Assembly: GCA_022446965.1 (NCBI GenBank) | Contig: JAKVBV010000020.1 | Location: forward strand, 1 to 43,115 | Length of the DNA stretch: 43,115 nt | Direction of reading: 5' to 3' | DNA from: Phycisphaerales bacterium | GTDB taxonomy: Bacteria; Planctomycetota; Phycisphaerae; Phycisphaerales; SM1A02 | In this document: positions 35,336 to 42,162 of the stretch, piece after piece | How positions within the stretch are numbered: the first letter of the stretch is position 1 | Layout: every line of letters begins with the position of its first letter | Made by a program: the position numbers and the translations under genes | The notes under the pieces: model-generated | Database searches by the model: none | What the model was told of the DNA's origin: nothing | Seen by the model: the letters and a program-made list of their open reading frames with translations, nothing else

Positions 35336-36639
35336 GGTGCCCGTCGCTCCAGCGGATGGGGGCTGCTCGGCAGTGCTTCGCCTGGATCCAGCAGTGCTTC
35401 CAATTCCGCCACGAGCTCGGCGTCGAGCACGTGTTCGATGAGATCGGCGTCGCGGTCCACATGAGACGGTGCGATGTCGGCGTGGTGAATCAGGAACAAT
35501 TCCCACAATCGGTGATTGCGGACAACGCGTCGTGCGCCCACTTCACCCAATGGCGTCAGCACCCACCCCTCCGGATGCACGTCTAATTCGCCCGATCGCA
35601 CGGCGCGGCGCAGTTCTCGCTGCAGGGCCGAGGCACGCCATCGCCGATTCGCGTGCAACTGGTTCAAAGCGACATGTGTTCCGGGCGAACCGCATTCCAA
35701 CATGGCTCTCAACAGGTGCTGTCGTTCCACGCGGCGACGCAGAGCCATGCCCCGCCACCATCGTTGCGTAAGTCCATGTCGCCGCCCGCAGGCCATGCTC
35801 AACGCAAAGCAACAACCTGTGACAAGCACGATCACGGCACCGGCTGGAAGATCTGCGTGCATCGCACTGATCGTGGATCCCATCCAACCCGAGACGGCCC
35901 CGATGCCGCCGGCCCAACACATGGTGGCGATGAAGCCGTCTGTCCAGAATCGCGCCGCCGCTGCAGGAATGATGAGCAGGGCAATCATGAGGATCAGACC
36001 CACCGCCTGCAGGCCGATCACGATCACCGCCACGGCCAGCATCATGAGCACGGCATCGAGCAAGGCAACTGGTCGCCCGATCGACGCGGCAAACTGCTCG
36101 TCGAAGCACAGCAGACGAAAGTCCTTAGCCAAGGCCAGCGTCATAGCGATCACGACGGCAGCCCCCAACCCAATGATCAAGGCATCAACCCGCACCATCG
36201 ATGCGGTCTTGCCGAAGATGAACCCTTCGAGGCCCGCCTGATTTCCACTGGGCAGGTTGAGTGCGATGCCCAGTAGCGCAATACCCAATCCGAAGGAACT
36301 ACCCAGGACGACCCCCATGATGGCGTCGTCCTTCAATCCACTGGCCCGACGAAGCACCGGCACCAACCACGCCGCGAGCAGGCCGGTAACCGTGGCGCCC
36401 AGCAGCAATCCGGGCAGTGACTTTCCCGTGCCGCCGCACGCCTGCATCACGAGAAATGCGGCAACCACACCCGGCAAGGTGGCGTGTGACACCACGTCGC
36501 CGAGCAGCGATCGCTTTCGCAACAACAGCAACGTGCCGCATACGCCTGCAGCCACACCCAGCGTGGTCGTACCCAGCACCACGAGCGCCGTGTTGTAGTC
36601 CTGCAACAGCAGAACATCGAGCAGTCCCCGCTCACCCAT
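35332..36639 (-). CDS. Metal ABC importer permease fused to a C-terminal DtxR/MntR-like sensor module (first permease)
   Basis: 435 residues. Residues 1-285 are an ABC-3 permease, with RKRSLLGDVVSHATLPGVVA near the start and KDFRLLCFDEQFAASIGRP as the ATPase-coupling segment. The C-terminus parallels the neighbouring permease: a winged helix at about 305-368 (SALQRELRRAVRSGELDVH, then WVLTPLGEVGARR), followed by VVRNHRLWE (His376, Glu380) and VDRDADLIEH (Asp395, Asp399, Glu402, His403). Ligand spacing again matches DtxR, with Asp replacing two positions. It overlaps the ATPase gene by 8 bases and the second permease by 4. The two permeases probably form the heterodimeric channel. Confidence 0.88.
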   Translation of the reverse strand: MGERGLLDVLLLQDYNTALVVLGTTTLGVAAGVCGTLLLLRKRSLLGDVVSHATLPGVVAAFLVMQACGGTGKSLPGLLLGATVTGLLAAWLVPVLRRASGLKDDAIMGVVLGSSFGLGIALLGIALNLPSGNQAGLEGFIFGKTASMVRVDALIIGLGAAVVIAMTLALAKDFRLLCFDEQFAASIGRPVALLDAVLMMLAVAVIVIGLQAVGLILMIALLIIPAAAARFWTDGFIATMCWAGGIGAVSGWMGSTISAMHADLPAGAVIVLVTGCCFALSMACGRRHGLTQRWWRGMALRRRVERQHLLRAMLECGSPGTHVALNQLHANRRWRASALQRELRRAVRSGELDVHPEGWVLTPLGEVGARRVVRNHRLWELFLIHHADIAPSHVDRDADLIEHVLDAELVAELEALLDPGEALPSSPHPLERRAP

Positions 36640-37465
36640 TCGACGATCTCGTCGTCCCCGATGCCAACTGCCCCAGTGCCGAAGCCGCCTGCTCCAGGAG
36701 TGTCAGGCGACCGCCGTAGGTAGCACGAAGATGCTCGGCCGTGAACGCATCGCCCACCGGACCCGCAGCCACCACACGCATGTTCAAGAGCACGGTCCAG
36801 TCGAAGTACTCGGTCACGGTCTGCAGATCGTGATGCACCACGACGACAGTGCGGCCCTGGTCACGCAGTGCACGAAGGACATCCACGATGGCCTGCTCAG
36901 TGGCCGCGTCCACCGACGCGAATGGTTCGTCCATCAAGTACAGATCTGCATCCTGCACCAGCGCCCGGGCGAGGAACACCCGTTGCTGCTGGCCACCTGA
37001 CAATTGGCTGATCTGCCGGTGCGCAAAAGCCTCGAGCCCCACCCGCTCGAGTGCTTCCATCGCTTGTTCGCGTTGCGATCGCCCCACCGGTTTGCACCAT
37101 CCCAGTCGACGGTATGTACCCATGGCCACCACATCGAGCGCACTGACGGGAAAGGACCAGTCCACAGACTCACGCTGGGGCACATAGCCCACGCGGGCGT
37201 GTTGCTTGCGATAGGGCTGGCCGAACACCCGCACCTCGCCCGACACCGCGGGCACCAGATCGAGACACGCCTTGAGCAGCGTGCTCTTGCCGGCCCCGTT
37301 GGGTCCGACGATGCAGGCAAGCTTGCCCTGAGGGATGTCCAGATCGACATCCCACAGCACGGGCTTGCGATGCCACGCCACTGTGAGATCGTGGATCGAC
37401 AGCGGCGCGGCATCGTCATGCTCGCCCCCTCGCGGCACGCGGGAATCGGCGTGCGGGCGTGCCAC
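36632..37465 (-). CDS. Metal ABC importer ATP-binding subunit
   Basis: 277-residue ATPase of a Mn/Zn/Fe-type ABC importer. Walker A is GPNGAGKST (54-62, Lys60), the signature LSGGQQQR (155-162), Walker B DLYLMDEP (174-181) and the switch His211 in VVVVHHD. VDWSFPVSALDVVAMG is typical of the manganese/zinc/iron subgroup. It starts at GTG 37465, one base after the stop of the binding-protein gene. The first 20 residues are a charged extension. The TGA overlaps the next gene's start by 8 bases. Confidence 0.95.
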   Translation of the reverse strand: MARPHADSRVPRGGEHDDAAPLSIHDLTVAWHRKPVLWDVDLDIPQGKLACIVGPNGAGKSTLLKACLDLVPAVSGEVRVFGQPYRKQHARVGYVPQRESVDWSFPVSALDVVAMGTYRRLGWCKPVGRSQREQAMEALERVGLEAFAHRQISQLSGGQQQRVFLARALVQDADLYLMDEPFASVDAATEQAIVDVLRALRDQGRTVVVVHHDLQTVTEYFDWTVLLNMRVVAAGPVGDAFTAEHLRATYGGRLTLLEQAASALGQLASGTTRSSNG

Positions 37466-37466
37466 T

Positions 37467-38423
37467 TCAGTGCCCGGTGGCGTCGTGGTCGTTCACACCG
37501 GCAACGAACGGCACGATGCCGCCGAGCGCCTTGGTGATCGTCTCACCGTTGTGCGCCATCATGCCCATGTAGGTGCCTTCGCGCGTGCCAGGCTTGCCCA
37601 TCGCATCGGAGAACAGTTCACCACCGACGGTCACGGTATGACCACGGGCTGCTGCACCTTCGATGAGTGCACGCACGTACTTGTCCGACACACTCGACTC
37701 GACGAAGACGGCCGGAATCTTCTGCTCGACGAGGATGTCCACCAAACCGTTGACATCGGCGAGGCCGGCTTCGGACTCGGTGCTGATGCCCTGTACGCCG
37801 ATCACTTCGATGTTGTAGGCACGGCCGAAGTAGCTGAAGGCATCATGGGCGGTCACCAGCACGCGACGGTTACGAGGCACGCTGCGAAGGGAGTTGCGGA
37901 CGAAGTTGTCCAGCACGTCGAGCTTGCGCTTGTACACCTTGGCGTTGGCTTGGTACGCAGCGCAGTTGGCCGGATCGGCTTCGCACATTGATTTGGTGAT
38001 GCCGTCAGCCACCTGCATCCATGCCCGCACATCCATCCACACATGTGGATCGGGGTGGCCTTCATGTTCGGGGTCGGCAAGTAGGATCTCCTTCTTGAGC
38101 ACCTCCGCCACGGGGCGAACAAGCTTGCCCTGTTCGGCGGCTCGCTTGAAGACTTCATCCATGCGGCCTTCCAGCATCAGACCGTTGTAGAGCACCAGGT
38201 CGGCCGCCATGATGCGGCGGACATCCGAGGCTCGCGGGGTATACAGGTGGGGATCGACGCCTTCGCCACAGAGCGTGGTCACCGTGGCGTGCTCGCCGCC
38301 GATCTGTGCAGCGACATCACCAACCATGCCGGTGGTGGCGACAATCTTGAGCCCTGCCATGGCCGGCACTGCCGTGGCGAGCAGCATGAGGCAGGCGATG
38401 AATCGAAGAACGGAGGCAGACAT
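37467..38423 (-). CDS. Metal ABC importer periplasmic binding protein (TroA/ZnuA family)
   Basis: A 318-residue cluster A-I binding protein. The start at 38423 has AAGGAG upstream and opens a signal peptide (FIACLMLLATAVPAMA). Candidate metal ligands are His59 (VDPHLYTP), His127 (HPDPHVWMD), His193 (TAHDAFSYFG) and Asp273 (LFSDAMG), the TroA-type set. Dedicated Mn binders such as PsaA have Glu in place of the third His, so Mn, Zn or Fe all remain possible from this site. The short His/Asp-rich end (NDHDATGH) may also bind metal. First gene of the four-gene importer unit, divergent from mntR. Confidence 0.93.
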   Translation of the reverse strand: MSASVLRFIACLMLLATAVPAMAGLKIVATTGMVGDVAAQIGGEHATVTTLCGEGVDPHLYTPRASDVRRIMAADLVLYNGLMLEGRMDEVFKRAAEQGKLVRPVAEVLKKEILLADPEHEGHPDPHVWMDVRAWMQVADGITKSMCEADPANCAAYQANAKVYKRKLDVLDNFVRNSLRSVPRNRRVLVTAHDAFSYFGRAYNIEVIGVQGISTESEAGLADVNGLVDILVEQKIPAVFVESSVSDKYVRALIEGAAARGHTVTVGGELFSDAMGKPGTREGTYMGMMAHNGETITKALGGIVPFVAGVNDHDATGH

Positions 38424-38439
38424 CGGGCACAGGCTCCTT

Positions 38440-38480
38440 GAAGTGTGCAAAGTGAACATTAGTAACATATGCTACACTTC
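38440..38480. promoter_or_regulatory. Candidate MntR operator and divergent promoters
   Basis: The 86-bp region between the importer unit and mntR holds GTAACAT-ATGCTAC (38462-38475, 6 of 7 arm bases match). It is flanked by a wider inverted repeat, GAAGTGT (38440-38446) and ACACTTC (38474-38480). On the minus strand TTGCTG and TAGCAT are 17 bases apart, the latter inside the palindrome, a plausible importer promoter. Repressor binding here would block RNA polymerase. The match to known MntR boxes was not tested. Confidence 0.5.
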
Positions 38481-38509
38481 TCCCCTTCATTCAGCAACCG
38501 GAACAGGCC

Positions 38510-38911
38510 ATGGGCACCCAACCCACCCCATTCAGCAAGACCCGCGCCGATCACGCCTCGGAAACCGCCGAGGACTACGTGGAGGCGATTTCCGACATCC
38601 TGCAGCGTCAATCCGAGTGCCGAGTGAAGGACCTCGCGGCGCACATGGAAGTGAGTCACGTCACAGTGACACGCACCCTGCAGCGCCTGTGTGGCGAACG
38701 TCTGGTGGACAAGGACCCCTACGGCCCCTGCCGCCTGACTGAGTCAGGTCGACGCCTCGCCCGGCAGTCACGCGAGCGTCACGCCATCGTGCTGGCCTTC
38801 CTCAAGGCGATCGGCGTGCCCGAGCACGAGGCGATCGCCGATGCTGAAGGCATGGAGCATCACGTGGGCAAGGCCACGTTGATGGCGATGCGGCAGCACC
38901 TCGATCGCTGA
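38510..38911 (+). CDS. mntR: Manganese-type metal-dependent repressor MntR
   Basis: 133-residue DtxR-superfamily regulator without an SH3-like third domain, as in MntR. The winged helix spans about 20-85 (recognition helix near HVTVTRTLQRL). Metal ligands align with MntR: Asp22 and Glu25 in AEDYVEAI, His91 in ERHAIV, and Glu113, Glu116 and His117 in AEGMEHH. Asp22 rather than Met marks a manganese-type sensor. It should bind the 38462-38475 palindrome when metal is replete and repress the importer. It lies 86 bp from the divergent importer operon. Confidence 0.92.
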   Translation: MGTQPTPFSKTRADHASETAEDYVEAISDILQRQSECRVKDLAAHMEVSHVTVTRTLQRLCGERLVDKDPYGPCRLTESGRRLARQSRERHAIVLAFLKAIGVPEHEAIADAEGMEHHVGKATLMAMRQHLDR

Positions 38912-39259
38912 ACACAGTTGTGGCGGTGATCGGATCACCGTCCATGCATGTGACCACCCTCGTCGTTCTCCTCGCCACCGGACTGGTCTCCACACCACTT
39001 GCAGTTGATGACACATCGGCGCTGGCAACACCGGCCCCGGTGTTGATGCCCGATAGCCCTCACGCAAGGCCCCACTCCAGGGGCACTGCGGGCGGTTGCA
39101 GCCCCTCCAGTCCGCATAATCGGTCCGAAAACGCCAATCGCGCGGTTTTGACCAAACTGCAGCTTCTCCCAAACCGATGTGGATCCTATCGTCGTAGGGT
39201 TGTTGTGCCCGCGATGAGCCGCCCCAACTGTGGTGTGGCCAAGGATTTGCGTTCAGATT
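38912..39259 (+). other. Gene-poor stretch before the PEP-CTERM-type gene
   Basis: 348 bp without a convincing gene. It has a compact inverted repeat, CGGTGATC-G-GATCACCG (38924-38940), just after mntR, possibly its terminator, and AGGGGC/GCCCCT (39079-39084 with 39101-39106). A frame from the ATG at 38944 begins like a signal peptide (VVLLATGLVSTPLA) but soon turns into Pro/His/Arg-rich sequence and runs into the next gene, so it is at most a relic. TTGACC (39148-39153) lacks a good -10. Confidence 0.4.
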
Positions 39260-39925
39260 ATGTCGTTTTCAGCTGTGACTACTGCCCTGCCTGCGTGCCT
39301 TGCCCTGCTGATCGCCACTGTGGCGTCAGCCGGCTTTGAGGTGCTGGAGGCCCACGGCCTTGCGTCTGCCCAGATTGGCACCGACCCAGCCATTCTCGAC
39401 GAAGACTGGAGCATGCCGCTGGAGGTGTCAGCATTCCTCGGCGGTCCCACCGGCATGGTGGCTGGCACCGGTGCCACGTTCAACATCGGCACGGGCTTCA
39501 CTGGCAACACCTCGGCGCAGGTCAACGCGTTCTCGGCAAGCCCGATGCTCGCCGCGGGCACGCTGATGGACTTCAGCTTTGTGGTCGATTCAGATGTGTC
39601 CGCTGCGCTGGCCATCGACATGATGCTCATGAGTCATGGCGATGCCTTTGGCAGTGTCAGCGTGCTCATTCAGGATCTGACCGACGACCTCACGCTGCTG
39701 GCCTGGCAGCAGTCCTCCGGCCAAGCCTCGATCGAAAGCATGCTGGATCTCCAAGAGGGACACGAATACCAGTTCGTCGCATCCTCGCAGGCCGGCATTG
39801 CAGATGGTGGCACGGGCTCGATGTCGTCCAAGCTGTTCTTCCAGATGCTGCTGCCTGCACCAGGCGCCGCTGCCCTACTGACCGTGGCCGTGTGCATCCC
39901 CCGTGGCCGCCGCCGTCGGCGGTAG
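39260..39925 (+). CDS. Secreted protein with PEP-CTERM-type sorting signal
   Basis: 221 residues. The ATG at 39260 is preferred because it directly opens a signal peptide (ALPACLALLIATVASAGFE); a GTG at 39230 is also in frame. The middle is beta-rich, without Cys, and not a recognised family. The C-terminus LPAPGAAALLTVAVCIP followed by RGRRRRR has the PEP-CTERM layout: Pro-rich motif, hydrophobic helix, basic tail. Such proteins are cut by an exosortase and anchored or released at the cell surface; no exosortase is in the window. The sulfatase-modifying gene starts 10 bp downstream and is probably co-transcribed. Confidence 0.75.
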   Translation: MSFSAVTTALPACLALLIATVASAGFEVLEAHGLASAQIGTDPAILDEDWSMPLEVSAFLGGPTGMVAGTGATFNIGTGFTGNTSAQVNAFSASPMLAAGTLMDFSFVVDSDVSAALAIDMMLMSHGDAFGSVSVLIQDLTDDLTLLAWQQSSGQASIESMLDLQEGHEYQFVASSQAGIADGGTGSMSSKLFFQMLLPAPGAAALLTVAVCIPRGRRRRR

Positions 39926-39935
39926 AGTGCAGGCG

Positions 39936-40979
39936 ATGTGGAGCATCGCCACCGCCATCGTCGTGACCACAGCCTGCATCGCCCCTGAGGCGCTGCATGT
40001 CGTGTCGATTCCTGGCGGGACGTTCATGATGGGCAGTGAGGGCCCGCAGGCTCGCCCCGACGAATCACCCACCCACCGCGTGCATGTCGATGCGTTTCAC
40101 ATACAGCGGACCGAGGTGACCAACGCCATGTTCAAGGCTTTCGTCGATGCCACTGGATGGGTGACGACCGCGCAGCGACCGGTGGATTGGGAAATCCTCA
40201 AGCACCAGGTGCCACCGGGCACGCCCAAGCCCGATGATGAGCTTCTACACCCAGGCTCCATGGTGTTCGTGCAACCACAATCAGGCACGTCGCCGCATGA
40301 TGTCGCCGCACGCTGGACGTGGGTCACCGGTGCCAACTGGCAGAACCCGGAGGGCCCGGGCTCCAATCTGGACGACCGATGGAATCACCCTGTGGTGCAT
40401 GTGTCGCATGAAGATGCCCAAGCCTATGCCACATGGCTCGGAGGCAGCCTGCCAACCGAAGCCCAGTGGGAGCGTGCTGCCCGTGGCCCGGTGCAGGGCG
40501 CAACCCATGTCTGGGGGGAAGCGGCGATCGATCCCAGCCATGCCAATGTGTGGCAGGGCGTCTTTCCCAGCCGCAACACTGCCCAGGACGGCTTCACCGG
40601 CACGGCGCCCGTCGGTCGGTTTGAGCCCAATGGATACGGACTCTTCGACATGGCCGGCAACGTGTGGGAGTGGACGGCCGACCGCTATGACCACGACCTC
40701 TATGCCGGACGATCAGGCAAGGACGTGCGCAATCCAGCAGGCCCACCGATGAGCGATGACCCACGGCACCCCCCCGCTGCGGATGTCCGCACACATCGTG
40801 GGGGGTCATTCCTGTGCCATCCCAGTTACTGCAGCAGTTACCGGCCCAGTGCACGCATGGCCACCACGGCCGATTCGGCCATGTCGCACCTGGGCTTTCG
40901 TGTGGTATTCACCGAGGCGCAGTTGGCCACGGCTCGTGCACGGCATCAGGCCGACGGTGACCCGGCAAAGAGCGAGTAG
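39936..40979 (+). CDS. Formylglycine-generating enzyme (sulfatase modifying factor), apparently exported
   Basis: 347 residues. Oxidises the active-site Cys of sulfatases to formylglycine. IPGGTFMMGSEGPQARPDE, ANWQNPEGPGS, HPVVHVSHEDAQAYATW, LPTEAQWERAARG, ANVWQGVFPSRNT, DGFTGTAPVGRFEPNGYGL and GNVWEWTAD follow vertebrate/bacterial FGE in order. RGGSFLCHPSYC contains Cys294 and Cys299, matching the catalytic pair of human FGE, so this is a true FGE rather than a generic FGE-fold protein. The start at 39936 gives an N-terminal hydrophobic stretch (IATAIVVTTACIA) that looks like a signal peptide. It overlaps the convergent methyltransferase gene by 34 bp. Confidence 0.9.
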   Translation: MWSIATAIVVTTACIAPEALHVVSIPGGTFMMGSEGPQARPDESPTHRVHVDAFHIQRTEVTNAMFKAFVDATGWVTTAQRPVDWEILKHQVPPGTPKPDDELLHPGSMVFVQPQSGTSPHDVAARWTWVTGANWQNPEGPGSNLDDRWNHPVVHVSHEDAQAYATWLGGSLPTEAQWERAARGPVQGATHVWGEAAIDPSHANVWQGVFPSRNTAQDGFTGTAPVGRFEPNGYGLFDMAGNVWEWTADRYDHDLYAGRSGKDVRNPAGPPMSDDPRHPPAADVRTHRGGSFLCHPSYCSSYRPSARMATTADSAMSHLGFRVVFTEAQLATARARHQADGDPAKSE

Positions 40980-42109
40980 TGGGCAAAGCGACAGTCAATG
41001 TCGCCATTGGGATAGGGCGTGCGCTGTGAGGCCTTCAGGCCCACGGCGCCGATCAGCGATCGCTCGGTGAACACATACGCGTCCCACCCGGCACATGTCT
41101 GCTTGAACCAATCGCCCAAGCGCCCATAGGTGGCATTGAGATCACCCTCGGTATCCAATCGTTTGCCATATTCGCCGTGTGCGATCACGATGCCAGCCTC
41201 GGCAGGCACCGGTGTGGCGGCGAAGTCGCAACAGTGCAGGTCAATGAGATGATCCACGCCGGCGGTGACGGCGTTCTTGCGTGTGGCCTCGAGCATGTCC
41301 GGATCGATATCGCTGGCAATGATGGCCGCCGGAGATGGCGACGCACATGCACGTGCGGCTGTCTTGGCATCCGCTCGGGCCTGCGCCCAGGCCTGGGGAT
41401 CAAACGTGGCCAGGTGCCGAATGCCCATGTTGGGCCGCAGCAATCCAGGCGCACGCCCTGTGGCGATCAACGCGGCTTCGATGGCGATCGTGCCACTGCC
41501 ACAGAACGGCACCACCAGCGGCTGCGTGCCGTCGTACCCCGCCTCATGTAGCAAGGCCGCAACCAGCGACTCACGCAACGGCGCTTTGCCCGGCAGTCGT
41601 CGATAGCCTCGATCGCTGAGTTTGCGGCCCGAGAGGTTCAGCCACACGGTGGCCTCTTCGCCCCTCCAGAACAGGTGGACCACGGCACGTTCGATCGACG
41701 AGCCAGCATCCGGTCGCCGTCCACAGCAGTCCTTGATGCGATCGACGATGGCATCCTTGAGCCGCACATTGGCGAACATCGCATTGCGAATGGTCGGGTT
41801 GTCCACCACCGAAGTAACACAGACATACCCGTTGGCCGGGATCACACGTTCCCAAGGCAGCTTGGATGCCCCCTCATACAGGCCATCGGCGTCGGCCGCC
41901 CAGAGATCGCCGAATCGCTGCAGCACATGGAACGCGATGCGGGACCGCAGAAGGATCACCATGGCCTGTTCCATGGTGCACTGCAGCTCGACTCCAGTGT
42001 GGTCGCGGCCTGAAGCGGCAAAGCCCAGATCGGCGAGTTCGGCCTCAAGTGCGGGCGCAAGGCCCGGACTGCATGTGATCCTGTGCAGACGCTTCATTTC
42101 CTTGGCCAT
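40946..42109 (-). CDS. THUMP-domain RNA methyltransferase (RlmL/YpsC-like) with altered motif IV
   Basis: 387 residues. A THUMP-like RNA-binding region spans about 45-165 and a Rossmann methyltransferase follows. Motif I is PFCGSGTIAIEAA (201-213), preceded by LSGRKLSDRGYRRLPGKAPL, which is diagnostic of the RlmL/YpsC (UPF0020) group that makes N2-methylguanosine in 23S rRNA. ASDIDPDML is the SAM-ribose acidic motif. At motif IV, where the family has NPPYGxR, the protein reads AHGEYGKRL (310-318), lacking the catalytic Asn-Pro-Pro. It may be inactive or altered. The start at 42109 has no clear ribosome-binding site; an ATG at 42097 is possible. Confidence 0.8.
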   Translation of the reverse strand: MAKEMKRLHRITCSPGLAPALEAELADLGFAASGRDHTGVELQCTMEQAMVILLRSRIAFHVLQRFGDLWAADADGLYEGASKLPWERVIPANGYVCVTSVVDNPTIRNAMFANVRLKDAIVDRIKDCCGRRPDAGSSIERAVVHLFWRGEEATVWLNLSGRKLSDRGYRRLPGKAPLRESLVAALLHEAGYDGTQPLVVPFCGSGTIAIEAALIATGRAPGLLRPNMGIRHLATFDPQAWAQARADAKTAARACASPSPAAIIASDIDPDMLEATRKNAVTAGVDHLIDLHCCDFAATPVPAEAGIVIAHGEYGKRLDTEGDLNATYGRLGDWFKQTCAGWDAYVFTERSLIGAVGLKASQRTPYPNGDIDCRFAHYSLFAGSPSA

Positions 42110-42130
42110 TCGTGCATGGTAGCGCGAAGA

Positions 42131-42140
42131 TCAGACCCCA
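42131..42140. repeat. Half-site of the GGGGTCAGACCCC motif
   Basis: TCAGACCCCA here equals one arm plus centre of the 29820-29836 palindrome (minus-strand reading). It too lies in a divergent gap next to a start codon. The other arm is absent (GAAGA instead of TGGGG). A ten-base match can occur by chance in a GC-rich window. Confidence 0.3.
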
Positions 42141-42162
42141 GTCGCGTCGATACGATGAGATC

